NCBI GenBank assembly: GCA_044869805.1
Contig: JBIOXV010000055.1
Coordinates: 1-64,000 of the forward strand
Source: CAWDVR01 sp044869805
GTDB lineage: Bacteria > Acidobacteriota > Thermoanaerobaculia > Multivoradales > SZUA-115
Direction: 5' to 3'
DNA length: 64,000 nucleotides
Below are positions 1 to 11,800 of this stretch, one piece after another. Under the pieces are notes generated by a model. It was given only the letters and a program-made list of their open reading frames with translations. It was not told the DNA's origin and ran no database searches. The translations under genes and the position numbers were made by a program. Positions within the stretch are counted from its first letter, which is position 1. Every line of letters begins with the position of its first letter.

Positions 1-600
1 GTCGTGCGCCGGCTGGCCTTCAAGGGCTTCACTGCCAACCTCCATCCCGCTCTCCGCGCGCCCGGGTGGCGCTCGTTCGTGGCCGAGCTCGGCTTCGAGT
101 GGGAGGAGGACATGGCAGCCTACGCCGGCACCGCCACCGAGGAGCGCCGCCTGGCCTGGAACGACTACTCGGGCGTGGACCTGATCGTGGCGCTGCGGCC
201 TCCCGATCGGCATCTGCACACCGGCAAGCCGGCCACCAAGCTGTTCAACGCGTGGGCCGCGGGCGTGCCGGCCGTGCTGGGGCCAGAGTTCGCCTACCGC
301 GAGCTGCGGCGCTCGCCGCTCGACTACCTGGAGGTCTCCTCGCTGGCCGAGGCGCGGGAGGCGGTGCTGCGGCTGGCCCGCGACCCCGGCCTGTACCAGG
401 CCATGGTCGAGCACGGCCGGGCCCGCGCTCCCGAGTTCAGCTTCGAGGCCACCACCGACCGCTGGGCCAGGCTGCTCTACGAAGAACTACCCCACCATGC
501 CGAACGCGCCCTGCGGAGTCCGCTGCGGCGATTGCCCCTGCCGCTGCGTGCCGCCGCGCGGCGCCTGGCGAGGCTCGCGGCTTTCGAGCCGGGGCGCTGA
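1..600 (+). CDS. Glycosyltransferase-like protein, C-terminal part
   Basis: The reading frame is open from base 1, so the gene starts upstream of the window; about 199 residues remain. A segment reading KLFNAWAAGVPAVLGPE, followed by an acidic/helical tail (LARDPGLYQAMVEHGRARA...FSFEATTDRW), looks like the C-terminal nucleotide-sugar binding half of a GT-B glycosyltransferase, where such a segment contacts the donor. No N-terminal acceptor domain is visible. The tail is Arg-rich. It ends 48 bases before the end of the convergent gene at 649. The donor and acceptor cannot be told from this fragment. Family-level call by resemblance only. Confidence 0.5.
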   Translation, partial: VVRRLAFKGFTANLHPALRAPGWRSFVAELGFEWEEDMAAYAGTATEERRLAWNDYSGVDLIVALRPPDRHLHTGKPATKLFNAWAAGVPAVLGPEFAYRELRRSPLDYLEVSSLAEAREAVLRLARDPGLYQAMVEHGRARAPEFSFEATTDRWARLLYEELPHHAERALRSPLRRLPLPLRAAARRLARLAAFEPGR

Positions 601-648
601 GCCGGGCCGCGGTCGAGCTTCAGCCGCGGCCATTCGACTCGGTCAGGG

Positions 649-2145
649 TCAAGGCGCGCCGCCGGCGGCTCCATAGAGCACCGTCCGCAGGTCGCAGCTC
701 GTGTGGTTCTTTGCGGCCTCCGTCATCCACTCGGTGACGAGCGATCGCAACGCCAGATTTTCGACCTGGGCCTTGGCCACCACGGCCTCGCAGAAGGCCT
801 CGCTAGATTTCGAGTAGCGCGCGACACGCATCCTCAGCACCGCGCGGGTTTCGGGCTCCAGGTAGTCCGATGCCGCATTGCCAAGGTGCTCGAGAAGGGT
901 CCGATGAACCTCAGCCCCGCAGAGATCGAGTGTCGCAAGTGCTACGTGAAGCATCTTGGAGTCTTTGCGCTCCTCGGCCCACCACGCAGCGATCCGAGCC
1001 CAATCGTGCGCCAACTCGACATCGGCAAGCAGGACCCGGTTCTTGGGTCCGGACTTGACGAGCTTGGCACGCACCGGATCCACCAGCCTGTCGAGGAGAC
1101 GGGAGATCGCTGCCGGGCTGCAAGTGCGGCACGAGTAGATCAGCCTCAGCAAACTGCTAAGGCGGCCGGCCTTGATCGCAGCGGGAAGAGCCCAGGCGGG
1201 ACCACTTGGCAGAAGACTCTCCACGGCTCGATCGACCAACTCGCCAGTCAGGCTCTCTGTGCCGAGCAATGCCGCCGTCTCGTCGAGAGCCTGGCGTTCG
1301 TCCCGCTGCGTGAGAAGCGCCTGCCCCAGCCATGTGGCAAGCAACGAATCGAGCTCTTGGTTCGCGACTACCCCCGCTTTCTTGATCGTCAGAACTGGCG
1401 TTGCGCCGGGTGCGATGTCCAGGTCAAGTTTGCCTCGGCTGAAGGTCTTCGGCATGCCCGCCGCGATAGCGGCCGCCAGCTCGACACGGGAACCTGCCAG
1501 GCACGGGTCATCCAGGAGCTGGTTTACCGGGATCGGCCCCGCACCCAGGGAAGCGCATCCCGCTGACTTGTCGTTCCGCACCGTGACTTCGATGAAGTCT
1601 GTTTCCAGGCGCCCAAACCGTGACGGCGAGCTGACGGTGGCGAGCGGAACCTGTCGCCCTGCGGTGTCTGTGGCGCCGGACTTGAGGTATGCGCCGATCC
1701 GGCCGAGAGCACGCCGCTGCGCGCTGGCGTCTTCGGCGATCTCTCCTCGGCTTGAGTGATACCAGGCGAATCCCCCCACGGTGACGTCAGGCAGCCTCCG
1801 GGGCACCAACTGGACCACGCCGAGGATCTCGATCGACAGTACGAGCAGCCCCACCCCGTGCCAGAGCCTGCTGCCGACGAGGTTGGAGATCGCCGGTTGC
1901 AGCCTCTTCGAAGGGTCGCTGAACAGGTCGCCCAGCGCCTGGAGGCTGAAACCGCCAGCGAAAATGCTGCCCACCATCCAGCCCAGTAGAGCGGTGGCCG
2001 CGCCGTCGAACCAGTCCTCCCTTCGCTCGAAGGACGCGCTGGTCACGGTGCTCTCGTCGAAGAAGAGCGTCCGGAAGCCCAGCCAGAGAAGCGGCACCAG
2101 AAAGCCGAGAGCCAGTCCAAAGAGGATACGGCCCTTCGATCTCAT
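649..2145 (-). CDS. Membrane protein of unknown function, 498 aa
   Basis: Not recognised. The N-terminal 115 residues hold three hydrophobic segments (near residues 6-23, 50-65 and 95-115), followed by a long soluble part with a Cys-x-x-Cys pair (YSCRTCSP) and helical repeats rich in Leu and Ala. The ATG at 2145 is preferred over the GTG at 2154, because GGAGGG lies about 10 bases before the ATG but abuts the GTG. It lies 78 bases downstream of the HEGTH-motif membrane protein on the same strand, so the two may be co-transcribed and act together at the membrane. No catalytic motif was seen. Confidence 0.7.
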   Translation of the reverse strand: MRSKGRILFGLALGFLVPLLWLGFRTLFFDESTVTSASFERREDWFDGAATALLGWMVGSIFAGGFSLQALGDLFSDPSKRLQPAISNLVGSRLWHGVGLLVLSIEILGVVQLVPRRLPDVTVGGFAWYHSSRGEIAEDASAQRRALGRIGAYLKSGATDTAGRQVPLATVSSPSRFGRLETDFIEVTVRNDKSAGCASLGAGPIPVNQLLDDPCLAGSRVELAAAIAAGMPKTFSRGKLDLDIAPGATPVLTIKKAGVVANQELDSLLATWLGQALLTQRDERQALDETAALLGTESLTGELVDRAVESLLPSGPAWALPAAIKAGRLSSLLRLIYSCRTCSPAAISRLLDRLVDPVRAKLVKSGPKNRVLLADVELAHDWARIAAWWAEERKDSKMLHVALATLDLCGAEVHRTLLEHLGNAASDYLEPETRAVLRMRVARYSKSSEAFCEAVVAKAQVENLALRSLVTEWMTEAAKNHTSCDLRTVLYGAAGGAP

Positions 2146-2223
2146 CGCATTCACCCTCCGTTATGCGATGAGACGGACTCGTGCCTCGCTCTTCCCGCTG
2201 CTGCGGGAGACCTCCGCCGCCGG

Positions 2224-3039
2224 CTACCGGCCGTACTTGAACGTCAACCCGAAGTAGAGCCAGTACCAGATCAGGGCCAGGATCTGGATCACCAGCGGGA
2301 GGATGAACGCCACCGAGCTCTTGTCGATCGACGGGTCGCCGACCGCGAAGGAGAGCAGCACGGCCAGGAACGACAGGCTGCCCAGGATCAGGGCGATCCA
2401 GCGGTAGTCCCAGAAGCCGGGGCGAGAGGCGGGCGGGCGGCTCCACGGCGACCAGTAGACCCACACGAAGTGGGCGAGGACGAGCAGCCAGAGAAGCCAG
2501 GTCATCACCACGAAGCCGGCGACCGGGATGTCGCTGCGCAGCATGAACTTGCTCCAGTCCGCGAACTTGTTGCAGCCGCCGATCAGGCCTCGGATCGTGC
2601 TGTACAGAAAGTCGATACAGGCCGCGAGGTACCAGGAGCGCAAGCCGAAGCGGACCAGCGGGTTGTCGGGAGCGCCGATGAGGAACGCCGTCGAGAACAG
2701 GATGATCAGCCCCAGGGCCACGAACTGGGGCATGCCGATGAAGCCGGCGAGCCGCGGGTTGCGCACCCGGGCGCGGCTGTTGCACTCAGTGCGTTCGACG
2801 GGGCTGACCGTGGACTTGGCGTCGGGGATCGTCACGCCGTTGCGGAAGCCGGCCGCCGAGGTGTGCGGATAGGTCACCAGCTTCGGGGAACCCCCGGAGG
2901 ACACCACGGCCGACAGGGCGTGCGTGCCCTCGTGGATGGTGGTCTGGAAGAAGTGCAGCACCGGGAGGGCGAGGAAGAGCCAGGCGACGGCCGCGCCTTC
3001 CGGGCCCCAGAACCTGCCAAGGCGCCTGAAATACTCCAT
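2224..3039 (-). CDS. Polytopic membrane protein with HExxH motif (M50-like metalloprotease candidate)
   Basis: 271 residues with about five or six hydrophobic segments. The sequence TTIHEGTHALSA near the N-terminus (His36, Glu37, His40) is an HExxH zinc motif inside a hydrophobic context, the arrangement seen in site-2 type M50 intramembrane proteases and in related non-proteolytic zinc membrane proteins. A third metal ligand (the DG or NPDG motif of true S2P) is not evident, so proteolytic activity is uncertain. The same-strand neighbour at 649-2145 is another membrane protein. The upstream gene ends at 3120 and belongs to the sigma/kinase/subtilase operon, leaving an 80-base gap. I am sure of the gene and moderately sure of zinc binding. 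Confidence 0.65.
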   Translation of the reverse strand: MEYFRRLGRFWGPEGAAVAWLFLALPVLHFFQTTIHEGTHALSAVVSSGGSPKLVTYPHTSAAGFRNGVTIPDAKSTVSPVERTECNSRARVRNPRLAGFIGMPQFVALGLIILFSTAFLIGAPDNPLVRFGLRSWYLAACIDFLYSTIRGLIGGCNKFADWSKFMLRSDIPVAGFVVMTWLLWLLVLAHFVWVYWSPWSRPPASRPGFWDYRWIALILGSLSFLAVLLSFAVGDPSIDKSSVAFILPLVIQILALIWYWLYFGLTFKYGR

Positions 3040-3119
3040 GCACCATTGGTCGGCTTACCGGCGCGCGGCGTTACCGGGGCTCTCGGTCGAGAGCCCGGGC
3101 CGCTTAGCAGCGCGGCTCC

Positions 3120-5573
3120 TTACTGCGGCTCGCCCAGTAGGTGTGGGTCGAGCTCCATGGGCTCCTCCGGCTGGACGGGCCACGGCGGCCGAATCTGTGG
3201 TGGCGGCGAGCAGGTCGGCCACGGCTCCTCGCCGCAGCCCAGGCACTCCTCGATCGAGTACTGCTGGCTGTTGCAGCCGTTGGTCGGAGGCGGCTGCGAG
3301 CCGGGCACCACGTCCCCCGGCCCCTGGTAGCAGCCACCGGCGAGGTTCTGCTTGCAGGGCGTCTTGTCGAAGCACGGCCCGTAGGTGAGCACCACCGCGA
3401 AGGGCTGCTCGGCGGCGCTCATCACCCTGGTGCCCAGCACCCGCACCTGGATCTGGAGCGGCTGCCACCCCGAGTAGCTGCCGAGCGGCACGAACACGTC
3501 CTCCACGTTGTTGTAGGCGTCCGCCACCGCGCCGCCGGTCAGCCCGTGGTTGCCACGCCAGGTCTGGCCGCTGTAGATCACCTCGAGGTCGAGGTCGTTG
3601 ACCAGCACTGGGTGCATGCCGAGGGTGCCGGGCTCGTCGGTCCACGCCAGGCTGACCCGCAGCACGTTGCAGGCGGACTGCCAGATGTCCCTGACCTGGA
3701 CCCGGCGCGACCAGAGGTCTCCGGTGGCGACCTGGGTGGTCGCGTCCTCGAACACCTTGAGGGTGCGGAAGCCGGCGGGCTCGAGCACCGTGTCGAGGGC
3801 CGGGCGGCCGAAGCCCTGGTCGTAGTTGGGATAGGTGGTGGTGGTGCCTCCCACCTCGACGGTGGCGGCGTAGGCCGTGGTGTCGGTCAGGAACACCGAG
3901 GCGTTGACCAGCATGGCCTTGATCAGCGCCGAGCTCGGCGGCCCGCCGAGCGGCGGGTCGGAGGGGTCGTTCGGGTACTTGCCCTGGGCGAAGTAGTCAC
4001 GCACTAGGGCCGCCGCGGCCGACACCGCGGGCGCCGCGTGGCTGGTGCCGAAGTAGCCCTGCGGGCAGACGCCCGGAAGCGGGCAGTAGGCGGTGTTGCT
4101 CGACGACTCCGCGGACGAAAGGGTGGTCGAGGCCGGCGCTACCAGGTCGGGCTTGATGCGGCCCAGGGTGGAGCACGTCGAGCCTCCCGACGGGATGCAG
4201 TCGTTGGTCGGCCCACGGCTCGAGAAGAGGTACATCACGTGGCGCTGGGCGCCGTTGCGCGAACCGCCCACCGAGAGCACGTTCTTGGCGTGCGCCTCTT
4301 CCGACAGCCCGCGCGGGAAGGTGTCGAAGTAGAACGGGCAGGTGGGGCAGTCGCGCTTCCAGTTCCCGCCCTCGTTGCCGACCGCGAACACCACCACGCT
4401 CTCGCGCTGGCCGGGCTGCTTCAGATACAGGTCGAGCTCGCGGCTGCGCCAGGTGTAGGTGCCGTATGGCTTCGGGCCAGGGGTCATGTGGCCCCAACTG
4501 TTGTTGTGGACGAAGGCGCCGGAGTCCTGCGCCAGTTGCAGCAGCTCGGTGGTGACGAACGAGCCGTCGCAGAGCTCCGGCCCGGCGGCGGGGCTGTCGT
4601 CGAAGATGTCCAGCATCAGGATCTGGCCACCGAAGGCGAGGCCGTCGTGGCCGTTGGGAGCGCCCGCCGAGCCATTGGCGCCCGGGCCGTCGCCCGCCAG
4701 GGTGCTCGCCACCGCCGTGCCATGGCTGTGGGGGTCGCCCATGGTGGCGCAGCCTGGGGCGCCGTTGATGTACCCGGCCAGCTTGCCGCTCGCGGTCGCG
4801 AACTGCTCGTGGGTGTCCCGCAGCCCGGTGTCGGAGATCGCCACGATCTGACCCGTGCCGTGGACGCCGATGCCGTAGATTGGGTAGTAGAACGCCTGGT
4901 TGGCGGTGTGGTGGGCGCGCTCGGTCTGCATCACCACCCGCACCGCGTTATTGAACAGCACGCCTTCCGACGCCGGCTGCACGTAGGCCACCTCGGGAAG
5001 CATCGCCAGCTCCCCCACCGCCGCGGCCGGCACCTCCACGGTCACCACCCGGCCGCCGAGCGCGGCCAGGCTCGCGAGCTTCTCGCCGCGTTCGCCGAGG
5101 AAGGCCTCCAGCCGCTCGCTGCCCTCGCCCTCGTAGAGCACGACCTCGAGCCGCAGCCGCTCGCCGGGCGCCGCCTTCGCGGCCTCGGTGGCGAGCGGGG
5201 GCGCCAGCTTCCAGCGCGGCTCGAAAGCCCCCACGGCGGCTACCCACGGCAGGTCCAGGAGACCAGCCGCCACCTCCGTCCGGGCGCGCACCAGGTAGTA
5301 CCTCGGGGGGATGGCTCCGGCGACCTGCGCGCCCGCCGCCTCGAGGGCTGCGATGCGCTCGCCACCCGGCGCGCCGTCGAAGGCTACGATGTAGGGCCGG
5401 AGCTCGCCCGTTCCCTTCGCCGTGGCCTGCCCCAGACCCACGGTCTCGAGGTCGACCACCTCACCGCTGGCGAGCTCAAGCCGCGGCGGGCCCGCGGCGC
5501 ATTCGGCGGCAGCGGCAGGCAGGGTGACGAGGAGCGAAAGCATCGCGATCCCGAGAGCCGCCGCTCGTGGCAT
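3120..5573 (-). CDS. Secreted subtilisin-like serine protease (S8)
   Basis: 817 residues, starting at the ATG at 5573, which is preceded by AAAGGAGG and opens a clean signal peptide ending in AAAA. Residues of roughly 55-225 resemble a pro-domain. The catalytic domain carries Asp248 (AISDTG), His284 (HSHGTAVAS), an oxyanion-hole Asn in VVFAVGNEGG and Ser511 (FGTSHAAPA), so the triad is complete. After it comes a beta-sandwich domain (LAWTDEPG, LVNDLDLEV) of the kind that follows many S8 catalytic domains, then a Cys- and Pro-rich tail. It is the last gene of an operon with the ECF sigma factor and the kinase-TPR protein, 40 bases after the kinase stop. Likely exported and autoprocessed; substrate unknown. 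The frame runs open upstream of this start, but the signal peptide and ribosome site decide against a longer protein. Confidence 0.92.
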   Translation of the reverse strand: MPRAAALGIAMLSLLVTLPAAAAECAAGPPRLELASGEVVDLETVGLGQATAKGTGELRPYIVAFDGAPGGERIAALEAAGAQVAGAIPPRYYLVRARTEVAAGLLDLPWVAAVGAFEPRWKLAPPLATEAAKAAPGERLRLEVVLYEGEGSERLEAFLGERGEKLASLAALGGRVVTVEVPAAAVGELAMLPEVAYVQPASEGVLFNNAVRVVMQTERAHHTANQAFYYPIYGIGVHGTGQIVAISDTGLRDTHEQFATASGKLAGYINGAPGCATMGDPHSHGTAVASTLAGDGPGANGSAGAPNGHDGLAFGGQILMLDIFDDSPAAGPELCDGSFVTTELLQLAQDSGAFVHNNSWGHMTPGPKPYGTYTWRSRELDLYLKQPGQRESVVVFAVGNEGGNWKRDCPTCPFYFDTFPRGLSEEAHAKNVLSVGGSRNGAQRHVMYLFSSRGPTNDCIPSGGSTCSTLGRIKPDLVAPASTTLSSAESSSNTAYCPLPGVCPQGYFGTSHAAPAVSAAAALVRDYFAQGKYPNDPSDPPLGGPPSSALIKAMLVNASVFLTDTTAYAATVEVGGTTTTYPNYDQGFGRPALDTVLEPAGFRTLKVFEDATTQVATGDLWSRRVQVRDIWQSACNVLRVSLAWTDEPGTLGMHPVLVNDLDLEVIYSGQTWRGNHGLTGGAVADAYNNVEDVFVPLGSYSGWQPLQIQVRVLGTRVMSAAEQPFAVVLTYGPCFDKTPCKQNLAGGCYQGPGDVVPGSQPPPTNGCNSQQYSIEECLGCGEEPWPTCSPPPQIRPPWPVQPEEPMELDPHLLGEPQ

Positions 5574-5613
5574 GGAGCCTCCTTTGGCGGCTACCGACCA
5601 CCGGCCGCCGTCA

Positions 5614-8207
<2,594 letters not shown>

Positions 8208-8211
<4 letters not shown>

Positions 8212-8777
8212 GGATCGAGCTGGCCTTCGAGGCGGGCGAACAACCAGGCGCGTGCAAACCGGGTATCGGCAACCACGGTCGGCACCGAGACCCCGAGCAG
8301 CGCCGCGGTCTCCTCCACCGGCAGGCCGCCGAAGAAGCGCAGCTCCACCACCTTGGCCTTGCGGCGGTCGATGGCGGCGAGCGCCGTCAACGCCTGGTCG
8401 AGGGCCAGGAGATCGACCGCCGGCGCCTCGGCGGCGGAAGCCGCCTCTTCGAGCGGCACCTTGAGCGCGCCGCCTCCTCGCCGCACGGCGTGGGCGCCGC
8501 GCGCATGGTCGACCAGGATGCGGCGCATCAGCCGGGCGGAGAGCGCGAAGAAGTGGCCGCGGTCGTCGAGGCTCGGGGCCTGCCCGGAGGCGAGACGCAA
8601 ATAGGCCTCGTGCACCAGGGCCGTGGCCTGGAGTGTGTGCTCGTCCCGCTCGCCGTGCATGGCGCTCTGGGCCAGGCGACGCAGCTCGGAGTAGACGCGC
8701 GGGAAGAGCTCGTAGAGCGCCCGCCGGTCTCCTCCTCGCCAGCGGCCGAGGAGCGTCGTGATGTCGTCGGTGGTCAT
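8208..8777 (-). CDS. ECF-type RNA polymerase sigma factor
   Basis: 189 residues. Region 2 is MTTDDITTLLGRWRGG...ALYELFPRVYSELRRLA followed by LVHEAYLRL; region 4 is AIDRRKAKVVELRFFGGLPVEETAALLGVS, a clear helix-turn-helix. This is the ECF group (TIGR02999-like) common in Acidobacteria and Planctomycetes, typically beside Ser/Thr kinases and lacking a classical anti-sigma partner. The ATG at 8777 matches the usual family start; a possible earlier ATG is at 8798. The stop overlaps the kinase start by ATGA. The intergenic space to the divergent macroglobulin gene is about 100 bases and should hold both promoters. Its targets are unknown, but autoregulation and control of the protease are plausible. 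Confidence 0.9.
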
Positions 8778-8879
8778 CGGTCCAGGGACGCTCTTCATTC
8801 TAGTGTGGAGTGGCCATAGGTCTAGGTTTGCCCGCCTGCCGGGTTTCTTTTTGCGGGACGCCACGGTCTAATCAGCACC

Positions 8880-11800
8880 ATGCGAGCCAGAACCTCGATC
8901 CGACGCCTCGCCCCCGCCGCCGCGCTGCTCCTCGTGCTGATGGTCCCCGCCGCCTGCGAGACGTCGTCCTCTCCGGCTGGCGACACCGGAGCGTCGGCTG
9001 TCTCCGGCTCGGTGCGGCCTTCAGGCGGGGCGGGGAAAGGCCACCAAGGGGGTGTCATGGCCGAGCAGCCAGCCTGGCAGGAGATCGACAAGCTCATCTC
9101 CGAGCAGAAAATGCAGGAAGCGCTCCAGCGCGTGATCGCGATCCGCGACGCCGCGCGCCAGGCCGGCGACCAGGAGAACTGGACCCGGGCCCTGATCCGC
9201 CAGGCGCAGCTCGAAACCGCGCTCTCGGGTTTCGAGACCGCGGTGCGCACCCTCAAGGACCAACCCTGGCCCGACCAGCCGCTCTACCGCTCGATCCTCA
9301 ATCTCTTCTACGGCCAATCCCTGGTCTTCTATCTACAAGCCTATAGCTGGGAGATCGCACAGCGCGAGCGGGTGGAAACCTCGGGCGCCGTCGATCTCAA
9401 AGCCTGGACCCAGGAGCAGATCTTCGCCGCGGCGCAGGCCGCTTATCTCGAGGTGTGGAAGGACCGCGGCGCCTGGGGCGAGCAGTCGATCGGCACGCTC
9501 GCCGAGTACATCGAGCAGAACGACTACCCGCCGCGCATCCGCGGCACGCTGCGCGACGCGGTCAGCTACTTGTGGGTCGAGCTGCTGGCCAACACCAACC
9601 TGTGGCGGCCGGAGCAATCGAACGATGTCTTCCGCCTCGACCTCGAGAGCCTGCTCGGCCCCAGGCCCCTGGCCGAGGAGGCCGGCCTGGCGGCGCCCGA
9701 GGTCCACCCGCTGACCAAGATCGCCGCCATCCTCGCCGACCTCGAGGCCTGGCACCAGGGCCGCCGCCAGCCCGAGGCGGCGTTCGAAGCGCGCCTCGAA
9801 CGGCTGCGGCGGCTGGCGAACTCCTTCACCCAGAAGGAGGACCGCAAGCGGCTCGAGGCCGATCTCGAGGCGAAGTCCAAGGCCCTCGGCCGTTCCTATG
9901 CCTGGTGGTCGGTGGGCCAGGCCCAGCTCGCGGAATGGGTGCGCGAGGAAGACCGGCCCAACGCCCTGGTCGAAGCTCGACGCATCGCCTTGGCCGGCGC
10001 CGAGGCCTTCCCCGGCTCCGTGGGCGGCAAGCGCTGCGACGCCATCGTCGCCCAGATCGAGGCCCCGCTCTACGAGCTGACGGCCATGGCGACCGACGGG
10101 CCGGCCCACCGCTCGCTCCAGGTGCGGCACCAGAACCTCGCCAGGCTCTACTTCCGCGCCTACCGGCTGGGCCTCGAGCAGACCATCGAGACCGGCCAGG
10201 ACTACAACCTGCTGCCCGCCTACCGCGAGGTGCCGGCGATCGTGAGCGGCAAGAGGCCCGATCGCGAGTGGGTGGTCGAGCTGCCGCCGACGCCGGACTA
10301 CCGCACCCACGTGACCTACGTCACGCCGCCCTTCACCGAGCCGGGCCTGTGGGTGGTGGTGGCCTCGGCGCGGCAGGACTTCGTGCGCGCCGGCAACGCG
10401 CTTTCCGCCCTCAACATGATCGTCAGCGACCTGGTGCTGGTCTCCCGGCAGCACGGCCAGAGCCACGAGGTGACGGTGCGCTCCGGCGCCACCGGGGAAC
10501 CAGTCGCGGGCGCCGCGGTCACCCTCTACGCCTTCGACTGGCAGAGCCGCCACCACGCGGTCGAGACCAAGACCACCGCCGCCGACGGCCGGGTGAGCTT
10601 CGGCGCCGGCGTGCAGCGCGACCGCGCGTACTTCCTCTTCGCCGCCAAGGGCGCCGACGAGACGGCCGACCTCACCTCCGTGGGCTTCAACCGGCCCTAC
10701 GAGCCCGACGATGGCAGTGACGCCCTGATCTACACCGACCGTAGCGTCTACCGGCCCGAACAGGAGGTGCTGTGGAAGGTGGTGGCCTACGGCTCGCGGT
10801 CCAACCACAAGCGTTTCGAGGTGGAGCCCAGGAAGCGGCTCGAGGTGCAGCTCACGGACGCCAACGGCGAGGTGGTGGCGACCGCGGAAGTGACCACCAA
10901 CGCCCACGGCTCGGCCTCGGGCCGGTTCCGCATCCCGTCCGGCCGCCTGCTCGGCGGCTGGTCGGTCGGCACCGCGGAGGGCGGGGCCGCCGCGATGATC
11001 CAGGTCGAGGAGTACAAGCGGCCCACCTTCGAGGCCACGATCGACGATCCGGCCGCGCCGCTGCGCATCAACCGGCCGGCGACGCTCGAGGGCTCGGTGC
11101 GCTACTACTTCGGGCTGCCGGTGACCGCCGGCGAAGTGGCCTGGCGAGTGACGCGCGCACCCCAGTACCCACCCTGGTGGTGGTGGTGGGGCCGCCCGGC
11201 CGAGCCGCCGCAGGTGATCGCCACCGGGCGCGAGACCCTCGACGCGGACGGCAAGTTCCGCCTCACCTTCACGCCCGAGGCCGACGAGCGCCAGGCGTCG
11301 ACGCTGGGGCTGTCGTACGCCTATCGGCTCGATGTCGACGTCACCGACGAGGGCGGTGAGACGCGCTCGGCCGAGCGCACCTTCCGCGTCGGCTTCGTGG
11401 CCGTGCAGGCGACGATCTCCTCCGCGGCCGGCTTCGTGCGCGCCGGCCAGACCGCGGTGTTGACCGTCCAGCGCACCAACCTCGACGGCGCTCCGCAGCC
11501 GGGCGCCGGCGCCTGGCGGCTGATGGCCCTGGCGCAGCCGCCGGCGGCGCAGCTCCCCGCCGACCAGCCGCTGCCGCCCGAGCCTGCCACCGGGGACACC
11601 GAGGGCGAAGCGCCCTACCGCACCCCGGGCGACCGCCTGCGGCCACGCTGGGACTCCGGCCTGCCGGCCTCGACCGTGCTCAGTCTCTGGCCGGACGGCG
11701 CCGAGGCGAAGCGTGGCAGCATGGAGCACGGTGCCTCTGGCGAGGCGAAGATCGAGCTCGGCGGCCTGGCGCCCGGCGCCTACCGCCTGCGCTACGAGAC

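Noticed and set aside
64..737. Overlapping frame at the left end (66-737)
   Set aside because: Arg/Ala/Pro-rich shadow of the glycosyltransferase frame, no domain.
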